The notes below the pieces were generated by a model that did no database searches, had not been told where the DNA came from, and saw only the letters and a list, made by a program, of their open reading frames with translations. Below are positions 7,098 through 12,387 of a DNA stretch of 12,387 nt, piece after piece; the stretch's first letter is position 1; every line of letters begins with the position of its first letter. Origin of the DNA: Aquificota bacterium (GTDB lineage Bacteria; Aquificota; Aquificia; Aquificales; Hydrogenothermaceae); assembly GCA_013153795.1 (NCBI GenBank), contig JAADDV010000058.1, positions 1 to 12,387 of the forward strand. The letters are read 5' to 3'. The position numbers and the translations under genes were made by a program.

Positions 7098-8459
7098 TCA
7101 CACCTCCTCAGCTTTAAAACATATAATATTTTTCGAATTTTTATTAATTGGAAAATATCCAGACCTTTTATAGCCAATAATCCATAATATTTTATCTTCA
7201 TAAACCAAAAGCGGTATGGTATCTCTCATATCTTTAGGAATTTTTAAATCAATCATCACGTCTTTTAATTTTTTTTCTGAGCTTCTTCCAAAGGGAAGAA
7301 ACCTATCCCCCCGTTTTCGTGGTCTAATTTTTAAAGTAAGATTATCGGAAATTTCGAAGCAGACTAAACTCTTATCATTTAATATATAATCATTAAATGT
7401 TTCTTTATCAACCTTAAAAGAAGATAGTTTTATACCTGCTTCCTTTATATACAATTCTTCTCCTGGTTTTAAAGTATATGTATATTCTGATTTCTCTTTT
7501 TTATTATACCTTTTTATTTCTAAGGTATCGTAGTTTTTAGTAAGTATATACTTACCTTTCAAATTAAAAATTTTTGAACCTTGAGAATTTTTTAAAACTT
7601 TTACTAAATGATAAAGTTGCCTATAAGATAGGTAAATTCCGGTTTGTTTATAAATCCATTTCAAGAGAAATCTGTATAAGAGAGCCTCTGGAAGATTTTT
7701 TACCTTTTTTAAAGATATTTTAGTACCCTGAAAATTTCGTGAAATTTTTTCTGTTTTTTCTTCCAAAAATTCTTCATCCCAGTTTAAGAAAAAAGACATA
7801 TATAAAAAAGAATCTTCTAAAGAAGGATTTATTTTTTTTGCTTCTGGTATTATTAGATGTCTTACTTTATTTCGAAGAAAATCTGTTTGAAAGTTTGTAA
7901 TATCTATCTTATATGAAAGAGAATGTTTTTTAGCATACTCTTCTATTTCTTCTTTTTTTAGCAAAAAAAGAGGCCGTATTATATTTTTTTCTTTTGGTTT
8001 AAAACCTTTTATACCTTTTTTATTTCCTTGAATAAACCATAGAAACATTGTTTCTGTAAGGTCTGATAGATGATGTCCAGTGGCAATTTTATTAAAATCT
8101 TCTTTTTTTAATATCTCTTTAAAAAATTTATATCTCTCTTCTCTAGCTACCTCTTCTATAGATTTTTTTTGCTTTTTGGAAAGAGATTTTATATCTATTT
8201 TTTTTGTAAAAACAGGAATGTTGTATTTTTTCCCAAACTCTATAGCAAACTCTTCATCTAAATCTGAATCCTTTCCTCTAAGTTGGTGATTGAGATGAGC
8301 CAAAGCAAGTTTAGAGATTTTAAGGTAGTTTTTTAGTTTAATCAGAAGATAAGTAAGAACTGTTGAATCAACGCCACCTGAAAAAGCTATAAGAATTTTA
8401 TCTTTAGGATTTATAAGGTTAAACTCTTTAATTGCCTGAAGAAATTTTTTTTCGACCAA
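7098..8459 (-). CDS. tilS: tRNA(Ile)-lysidine synthetase TilS
   Basis: TilS converts C34 of tRNA-Ile2(CAU) to lysidine using ATP and lysine, so that the tRNA reads AUA rather than AUG. The N-type ATP-pyrophosphatase domain has the PP-loop SGGVDS (27-32), then HLNHQLRG (55-62) and ATGHHLSDLTET (127-138). A linker and substrate-binding region follows, then a C-terminal domain with RPRKRGDRFLPFG and KKLKDVM near the end. The 453-residue length matches the full-length form of TilS with both C-terminal domains, longer than the short Aquifex aeolicus type. The start is TTG at 8459-8457. No SD can be present because the tRNA 3' end lies only 9 bases upstream, but MVEKKFLQAIKEFNLI aligns with the usual TilS N-terminus and no better start is in frame. 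AUA codons are common in these genes, so TilS should be essential here. Confidence 0.93.
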   Translation of the reverse strand: MVEKKFLQAIKEFNLINPKDKILIAFSGGVDSTVLTYLLIKLKNYLKISKLALAHLNHQLRGKDSDLDEEFAIEFGKKYNIPVFTKKIDIKSLSKKQKKSIEEVAREERYKFFKEILKKEDFNKIATGHHLSDLTETMFLWFIQGNKKGIKGFKPKEKNIIRPLFLLKKEEIEEYAKKHSLSYKIDITNFQTDFLRNKVRHLIIPEAKKINPSLEDSFLYMSFFLNWDEEFLEEKTEKISRNFQGTKISLKKVKNLPEALLYRFLLKWIYKQTGIYLSYRQLYHLVKVLKNSQGSKIFNLKGKYILTKNYDTLEIKRYNKKEKSEYTYTLKPGEELYIKEAGIKLSSFKVDKETFNDYILNDKSLVCFEISDNLTLKIRPRKRGDRFLPFGRSSEKKLKDVMIDLKIPKDMRDTIPLLVYEDKILWIIGYKRSGYFPINKNSKNIICFKAEEV

Positions 8460-8468
8460 ATGATTTAA

Positions 8469-8545
8469 TGGTGGCGGTGGCAGGACTCGAACCTGCGACT
8501 CCGCGGATATGAGCCGCGTGCTCTAACCAGCTGAGCTACACCGCC
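8469..8545 (-). tRNA. tRNA-Met (CAU anticodon), elongator type
   Basis: The 77-nt gene on the minus strand folds fully. Acceptor GGCGGTG pairs with CACCGCC, the D arm is GCTC/GAGC, anticodon stem CGCGG/CCGCG encloses loop CTCATAT (anticodon CAT), the variable region is GAGTC, and T arm GCAGG/CCTGC encloses TTCGAGT. A73 and an encoded CCA end follow (8471-8469). The fully paired first base pair excludes initiator tRNA. The acceptor and D arm GGCGGTGTAGCTCAGCTGG closely resemble elongator tRNA-Met as known in Bacillus rather than tRNA-Ile2, whose acceptor usually starts GGACC or GGCCC. Ile2 cannot be wholly excluded since both carry CAU. The gene lies 10 bases after rpsT and 9 bases before tilS, without its own terminator, so it is probably cut out of a polycistronic transcript. 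Confidence 0.93.
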
Positions 8546-8555
8546 ACGTATTCTT

Positions 8556-8834
8556 TTATGCTGAAAGTTGTTTTTTTGCTTCTACGACCTTTTTAGCTAT
8601 TCTAGATATTCTTCTTGCAGCTTCATTTTTATGAATAGCACCTTTAGCTGCTGCTCTATATGCAAGTTTTTGTGCTAAAGGTAGGAGCTTTTCAGCTGTT
8701 TCTACATCTTTCTTTGCTAAAGCTTCTTTTATTCTTTTAATAGCTGTTTTCATTCTAGAAATATGATATCTATTAAGAAGTCTTCTTTTTGCAGCCTGTC
8801 TTATTCTTTTTTTTGCTGAACGTGTATGAGCCAT
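8556..8834 (-). CDS. rpsT: Small ribosomal subunit protein bS20
   Basis: bS20 binds 16S rRNA early in assembly of the 30S subunit. The 92-residue, highly basic product has the typical S20 start MAHTRSAKKRIRQAAKRRLLNR, the middle KTAIKRIKEALAKKD and the C-terminal GAIHKNEAARRISRIAKKV. The length is normal for the family. The ATG at 8834 is preceded by AAGGAGG with 5 bases spacing. It is the first gene of the minus-strand run and has a near-consensus promoter upstream (8898-8926), giving a leader of about 55 nt. The tRNA begins 10 bases after the stop, so RNase P cleavage would leave a very short 3' tail on the rpsT message. Confidence 0.96.
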   Translation of the reverse strand: MAHTRSAKKRIRQAAKRRLLNRYHISRMKTAIKRIKEALAKKDVETAEKLLPLAQKLAYRAAAKGAIHKNEAARRISRIAKKVVEAKKQLSA

Positions 8835-8873
8835 ATATTCCTCCTTCAGTTTGAGAATAATAATTTATCCTAA

Positions 8874-8933
8874 TCTAATCCAAAAATCAAGATATGTATT
8901 ATATATCAATACATCTTTATTGTAAAGATTAGA
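8874..8933. repeat. Two nested, nearly co-centred inverted repeats between divergent genes
   Basis: The outer arms TCTAATC (8874-8880) and GATTAGA (8927-8933) and the inner arms ATGTATT (8894-8900) and AATACAT (8908-8914) are each perfect reverse complements. Their centres coincide within half a base (8903.5 and 8904). The repeats flank and overlap the rpsT promoter and the mat promoter candidate, which makes a shared operator possible. In an AT-rich spacer chance palindromes occur, so function is unproven. Confidence 0.5.
8898..8926 (-). promoter_or_regulatory. Predicted sigma-70 type promoter of rpsT
   Basis: Read on the minus strand, TTTACA (8926-8921) and TATAAT (8903-8898) are spaced by 17 bases, matching five and six of six consensus positions. 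Transcription would start near 8891, about 55 bases before the rpsT ATG. The -10 element lies inside the inner inverted repeat 8894-8914, so a repressor bound there would block it. Confidence 0.72.
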
Positions 8934-8948
8934 AAAATATATTATTCT
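8920..8948 (+). promoter_or_regulatory. Candidate promoter of mat
   Basis: TTGTAA (8920-8925) and TATTCT (8943-8948), 17 bases apart, each match four of six consensus positions. The start would be near 8955, about 35 bases before the mat ATG. The -35 overlaps the -35 of the divergent rpsT promoter on the other strand. I see no SAM riboswitch fold in the short leader. This is a weak call. Confidence 0.35.
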
Positions 8949-8989
8949 TTTTTTCTGCTTAATTTTCAATCAATATCTGGAGGTATTAA

Positions 8990-10192
8990 ATGGCAAACAT
9001 CTCTATTGGGAGTCTTGATTTTCCAAAAGTTTCAGAACAACCTGTTGAAATTGTAGAAAGAAAAGGAACGGGACATCCTGATACTATCTGTGATGCTTTA
9101 GCTGAAGAATTGTCTATAGCTCTTTCTGAAATGTATAGAAAGGAATGTGGTGCTATTATGCATCATAACGTTGATAAAGCTCTTTTAATTGGTGGAATTG
9201 CAGACCCAAAATTTGGTGGCGGAGAAATGATTTCCCCCATAGAAGTATATCTTACAGGGAGAGCTATAAATGAACTAAATGGAAAAAGGCTTCCTGTTGA
9301 AGAATTAGCAATAGAAACAGCTCATAAATGGTTAAAAGAAAATATACCCAATTTAGATGTTTCTAAACATATAATTATCATTCCTAAACTAAAACCCGGT
9401 AGTAAAGACCTAGTAGAGCTATTTGAAAGATTTCAGCTAAAAGGAGAAATTCCTTTAGCTAATGATACATCTTTTGGGACAGGTTATGCTCCCTTTGATG
9501 ATACAGAAACAATTGTTTATGAGCTTGAAAGAGCTTTAAATAATAAAGAGTTTAAAAAAGAACACCCATATGTTGGAGAAGATATAAAAGTTATGGGTGT
9601 TAGAAACTATGATAATATAAGAATTACTATAGCTATGGCTTTTGTAGATAAATATGTAAAAGATGTAAAAGATTATTTAGAGAAAAAAGAAATTGTTCAA
9701 AAATATGCTCATGATTTAGCTCAAAAGCTTACAACAAGAAAAGTAGATATCTTTATTAATACTGCTGATGACCCTCAAAATGAATCTGTATACATAACAG
9801 TTACAGGGACTTCTGCAGAAGCTGGAGATGATGGCCAGGTTGGAAGGGGAAATAGAGTTAATGGTCTTATAACTCCTTATAGACCTATGAGCTTAGAAGC
9901 AGCAGCAGGTAAAAATCCTGTTTCTCATATTGGAAAAATCTATAATACAGCTGCAATGGACATGGCAGAAAGAATAGTTGCTGAATTTGAAGAAGTAGAG
10001 GAAACATATGTATACCTTGTTAGTCAGATAGGTAAGCCTATTACTGAACCTCAAGTTTGTGATATCAAACTTAGAACAAACAAAGATATTAAATCTTTAG
10101 AGGAAGCAGTTAGAAAGATTGCTGAAGAAGAATTAGAAAAACTTCCTGAAACATGGAAAAAATTCCTTCAAAGACATTTCAGACTTTATTAA
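8990..10192 (+). CDS. mat: S-adenosylmethionine synthetase, archaeal type
   Basis: This cytosolic enzyme makes S-adenosylmethionine from methionine and ATP. The 400-residue protein belongs to the archaeal methionine adenosyltransferase family (COG1812), not the bacterial MetK family. Visible hallmarks are ERKGTGHPDTICD (23-35), IMHHNVDKALLIGG (56-69), DTSFGTGYAPFDDTE, and the late GDDGQVGRGNRVNGLITPYRP block. The length is normal for archaeal MAT. The ATG at 8990 follows GGAGGT by 5 bases. Base and codon use look like the neighbours, so if it came from an archaeon the transfer is old. It stands alone, divergent from rpsT and convergent with the cytochrome, and ends in a strong terminator. Whether the genome also carries a bacterial metK cannot be seen here. 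Confidence 0.95.
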   Translation: MANISIGSLDFPKVSEQPVEIVERKGTGHPDTICDALAEELSIALSEMYRKECGAIMHHNVDKALLIGGIADPKFGGGEMISPIEVYLTGRAINELNGKRLPVEELAIETAHKWLKENIPNLDVSKHIIIIPKLKPGSKDLVELFERFQLKGEIPLANDTSFGTGYAPFDDTETIVYELERALNNKEFKKEHPYVGEDIKVMGVRNYDNIRITIAMAFVDKYVKDVKDYLEKKEIVQKYAHDLAQKLTTRKVDIFINTADDPQNESVYITVTGTSAEAGDDGQVGRGNRVNGLITPYRPMSLEAAAGKNPVSHIGKIYNTAAMDMAERIVAEFEEVEETYVYLVSQIGKPITEPQVCDIKLRTNKDIKSLEEAVRKIAEEELEKLPETWKKFLQRHFRLY

Positions 10193-10223
10193 AAAAAGAG
10201 CCTTCTCTAAGAAGGCTCTTTTT
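10193..10223. terminator. Bidirectional intrinsic terminator between mat and the cytochrome gene
   Basis: GAGCCTTCT (10198-10206), loop CTA, AGAAGGCTC (10210-10218) form a perfect 9-bp stem, extended by five A-T pairs. Five T follow on the plus strand, and the A-run gives seven T on the minus strand. It begins directly after the mat stop and ends 3 bases before the cytochrome stop, so it serves both convergent genes. Confidence 0.9.
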
Positions 10224-10226
10224 ATT

Positions 10227-12011
10227 TTAAAATCTAACTTCTTTTTTATCTATTACAACACCTGTATTTGGTTTTGTGTAGTAAAGTCTTTTAAATCTTC
10301 TAACATATTCACTTCTATCTTCATCTTTAAGTAAATCTTTAAAGAATGGATAAGTTACAGTTTGGAATCTAAGTTCTACAGATATTGTAAAAGGTCCTTT
10401 AGCTCCTTTTGTATCTATTTTATAGAAAACTGTATCTGAGCCTCCTATAAAGTTTTCATCTTTAAAAGCTTTTCCTTTTACTGCAATATCAGAAGGAGCT
10501 GTTAATTTATTAAAACCTTCTGGGAGAATTCTGTTGTCTTTTTCATATTCATAAGCATTCAAAAATGTATATGTTATATTTCCAGCATAATCTTTCATAA
10601 TAGTTTCGTAAATTTGAACTTGGTCTTCTGATGTTATAACCTCATAATGAGGTTCATATTTTGTTATATCTTCATCAGAATCAGCACCGATTATTTTTCC
10701 ATCTTTTCTTACAGCTCCTGATTCAAATATTACCCTACCATTTTTATCTTTAACAACTACATGAAGCCAAGCTCTTCTGATAGGAAGGTCTGCTGGAAAC
10801 TTATGACCAGCTTTATTTTCAACAATAACTGGAAACTCTAAAATCCCATTTTTTAAGGAGACTGTTCCTATATGAAGATTAGCAGTTTCATTCTGTAAAA
10901 ATTTAAGGGTTCTTTGAATTGTTTTACTTATTTCGTATCTAGAACCAGGAGTTTCTAGTAAGTAAGAATTGTCTTTTAAAATAGAAAGAATAAATACGTT
11001 TCCACCAACAAAATGATGTTTAGCAAATGGTTTTCTTTCTGGTAGTGAAGTGCGGCGAGGTCTTGTAGAAATTCTAACACTTCCTTTTGCATCTGGCATA
11101 TGACATTTTTGACATGTTAAACCTTTTTGTGGATAAACACTATGTTTCCATTCTAAGTAAGGAGTTTGTTCTGGAAACTCTCCTACAACATTTCCCTGAT
11201 ATACTGTAGGTGTTTTTAGTGTATGACATGTGGCACAAAGTTCTGATTTTTTGATATGCTCTGAATGAACGGGCTGATATTGTGCCTGTCTTATCATAGG
11301 TCTATCAAAAGGATTTTGATAAGGTCCATATATTTTTCTGTATGGTTTTTCTGTAAATTTATCTACTAAATATCCTCCAGAAAAAGATGAAGGGTCCCCT
11401 AAGTTATCAGGTTTTATCTGATGACAAATAGTGCAAGAAACTCCATCCATAGCAAGTTTATGATATTTATTTCTTTTATTTAAAAATCCATCATCAAACA
11501 TTTTTATTTCTTCACCATCAAATTTAGCTTGTGTCTCAGCCATAGGCATATGACATGTTGAGCATTTTTCTTCTATAACTTTTCTGAAGGAAGGATTTCT
11601 TAATATTTCTGTATGAACTTTTGCTTCCCAAAGAGGGTCTGCAGCAGCATTTGCCATCATACTCCCTTTCCAATCTTTTACAATAGATACATCTTCTCCT
11701 GTGCTATCTCTAAGATTATCATGACACTGAATACAAGATTTGTGAGTTGAAAAGTGAGTAAACTCTTCATCACTGTTATCACCTATTTGACGAAAACCAT
11801 AATATCCAAAAAGACCTCTTCCCCATCCACTGTTCCAACTTCTCTTCCAGCCTCTTCCACCTCTATACCCATTTCCAGCAGCACATGCTCTTTGAGTTTT
11901 AATTTCAGAGGTAGTTTCTTCTTTACAGGAAGATTTTTCTGCCCACATAGGCATAGCATAAAGAGAAGAGGACATGAAAATAGCACCTAAGAGTAAAGGT
12001 AGTTTTTTCAA
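10227..12011 (-). CDS. Periplasmic five-heme cytochrome c
   Basis: This is a predicted periplasmic electron carrier or redox enzyme. A signal peptide spans residues 1-19 (KKLPLLLGAIFMSSSLYA, likely cut before MPMWAE). Five CxxCH heme sites follow: CIQCH (93-97), CSTCH (150-154), CTICH (193-197), CATCH (259-263) and CQKCH (300-304). Spare His residues at about 90, 133, 184, 250-252 and 290 could be sixth ligands. The segment WKGSMMANAAADPLWEAKV is common in multiheme cytochromes of the c554-like group. Residues 46-72 form a Gly/Arg/Trp-rich stretch with two extra Cys nearby (29, 43). The heme-free C-terminal 260 residues look beta-rich, with AGHKFPADLPIRRAWLHV. The start is TTG at 12011-12009, after AGGAGGT with 8 bases spacing. 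The gene starts 2 bases after a sensor kinase. The substrate is unknown; sulfur, nitrogen or metal respiration are all possible. Confidence 0.88.
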   Translation of the reverse strand: MKKLPLLLGAIFMSSSLYAMPMWAEKSSCKEETTSEIKTQRACAAGNGYRGGRGWKRSWNSGWGRGLFGYYGFRQIGDNSDEEFTHFSTHKSCIQCHDNLRDSTGEDVSIVKDWKGSMMANAAADPLWEAKVHTEILRNPSFRKVIEEKCSTCHMPMAETQAKFDGEEIKMFDDGFLNKRNKYHKLAMDGVSCTICHQIKPDNLGDPSSFSGGYLVDKFTEKPYRKIYGPYQNPFDRPMIRQAQYQPVHSEHIKKSELCATCHTLKTPTVYQGNVVGEFPEQTPYLEWKHSVYPQKGLTCQKCHMPDAKGSVRISTRPRRTSLPERKPFAKHHFVGGNVFILSILKDNSYLLETPGSRYEISKTIQRTLKFLQNETANLHIGTVSLKNGILEFPVIVENKAGHKFPADLPIRRAWLHVVVKDKNGRVIFESGAVRKDGKIIGADSDEDITKYEPHYEVITSEDQVQIYETIMKDYAGNITYTFLNAYEYEKDNRILPEGFNKLTAPSDIAVKGKAFKDENFIGGSDTVFYKIDTKGAKGPFTISVELRFQTVTYPFFKDLLKDEDRSEYVRRFKRLYYTKPNTGVVIDKKEVRF

Positions 12012-12013
12012 TT

Positions 12014-12387
12014 TTACTTACCTCCTGAAGAATTTTTGAAAAAAATTTCCGTTTTAACTTTATTTTGAAAAGCATGAAAATTTATATTGCAATCCATTTC
12101 ATCACAGAGTTTCTTGACTATAGAAAGACCAAGGCCTAATCCTCTCTGGCCTTCTTTATAATATCTATCAAAAACTTTTTGAGGATTTTTTATAGGTTTT
12201 GAAGCATTTTCTATAACAAGTTTTTCTTCATCAAGATATATTTTTATCCATCCATTTTTAGGAAGATTATGTTTAAAAGCATTTCCTAAAAGATTTGAAA
12301 CAACTCTTTTAAAAGCTGTTTTATCAAGTTTTTTATAAACATCTTTTAAATTTTTTTCTACCTTAACGTAAGGATATATACTCTCAT
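12014..12387 (-). CDS. Sensor histidine kinase, C-terminal ATPase part (cut by window edge)
   Basis: Only the last 123 complete codons are present; the start lies beyond position 12387. The fragment is an HATPase_c domain: N box NLLGNAFKHN (31-40), a degenerate G1 region IENASKPI (58-65), F box VFDRYYKEG (71-79) and G2 box GLGLGLSIVKKL (82-93). It would autophosphorylate a His in the missing part and pass phosphate to a response regulator, presumably encoded further right. The G1 box lacks the usual DxGxG, including the adenine-contacting Asp. Its stop TAA (12016-12014) lies 2 bases before the cytochrome TTG, and the cytochrome SD AGGAGGT is inside the kinase 3' end, so the two are co-transcribed and probably coupled. 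The sensed signal is not visible here. Confidence 0.85.
   Translation of the reverse strand, partial: ESIYPYVKVEKNLKDVYKKLDKTAFKRVVSNLLGNAFKHNLPKNGWIKIYLDEEKLVIENASKPIKNPQKVFDRYYKEGQRGLGLGLSIVKKLCDEMDCNINFHAFQNKVKTEIFFKNSSGGK

Noticed and set aside
7096..7101. GTG at 7101 as the ftsH start
   Set aside because: It overlaps the AGGAGGTG SD with no spacing; the next in-frame GTG at 7095 has 7 bases spacing.
8469..8545. Initiator tRNA-fMet
   Set aside because: The first acceptor base pair is a normal G-C and the anticodon stem lacks the three consecutive G-C pairs of initiator tRNA.
8935..8989. SAM riboswitch before mat
   Set aside because: The leader would be only about 35 nt, AT-rich, with no multi-helix junction; too short for known SAM riboswitch classes.
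11754..11990. Open frames on both strands within the cytochrome N-terminal region
   Set aside because: They mirror the Gly/Arg-rich codons of the cytochrome in other frames and lack family motifs or good start contexts.
1..12387. CRISPR array, insertion sequence or prophage
   Set aside because: No regularly spaced repeats, no transposase, integrase or phage proteins, and no terminal repeats were seen.

Overview
The window is AT-rich bacterial DNA (by eye roughly one third G+C) with Lys/Glu/Ile-rich proteins, frequent TTG or GTG starts and strong Shine-Dalgarno (SD) sequences. An archaeal-type S-adenosylmethionine synthetase, a periplasmic five-heme cytochrome c and an Aquifex-like FtsH together suggest a thermophilic chemolithotroph of the Aquificota, perhaps Hydrogenothermaceae such as Sulfurihydrogenibium. 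That placement is inference from protein character, not a database match.

Layout. (1) Positions 1-382, plus strand: flgB, a flagellar rod gene. An ideally placed SD lies at its end, but no intact flgC follows. (2) Positions 493-8834, minus strand: one co-directional run read from right to left, rpsT (ribosomal protein bS20), tRNA-Met(CAU), tilS (tRNA-Ile2 lysidine synthetase), ftsH (membrane protease), then an intrinsic terminator, then tatD (metal-dependent DNase), khtT and khtU (regulatory and membrane subunits of a K+/H+ antiporter), a GT4 glycosyltransferase and a NodB-type polysaccharide deacetylase. Gaps are a few bases or overlaps except at the terminator. (3) Positions 8835-8989: a divergent control region with a strong promoter for rpsT, a weaker candidate for mat, and two nested, nearly co-centred inverted repeats. 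(4) Positions 8990-10192, plus strand: mat, ended by a bidirectional terminator. (5) Positions 10227-12387, minus strand: a five-heme periplasmic cytochrome directly preceded by the C-terminal part of a sensor histidine kinase that runs off the right edge.

How the genes fit together. The first half of the long run is translation and protein quality control (bS20, tRNA, tRNA modification, FtsH). The second half is DNA maintenance, ion homeostasis and cell-surface polysaccharide work. The kinase and cytochrome pair suggests a two-component system tied to a respiratory or redox function. I found no CRISPR array, insertion sequence, phage gene or attachment site, and no clearly new multi-gene system. 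The most interesting points are the tRNA/tilS junction, the terminator inside the long run, the nested palindrome between rpsT and mat, the kinase-cytochrome coupling, and the possible flgC remnant.
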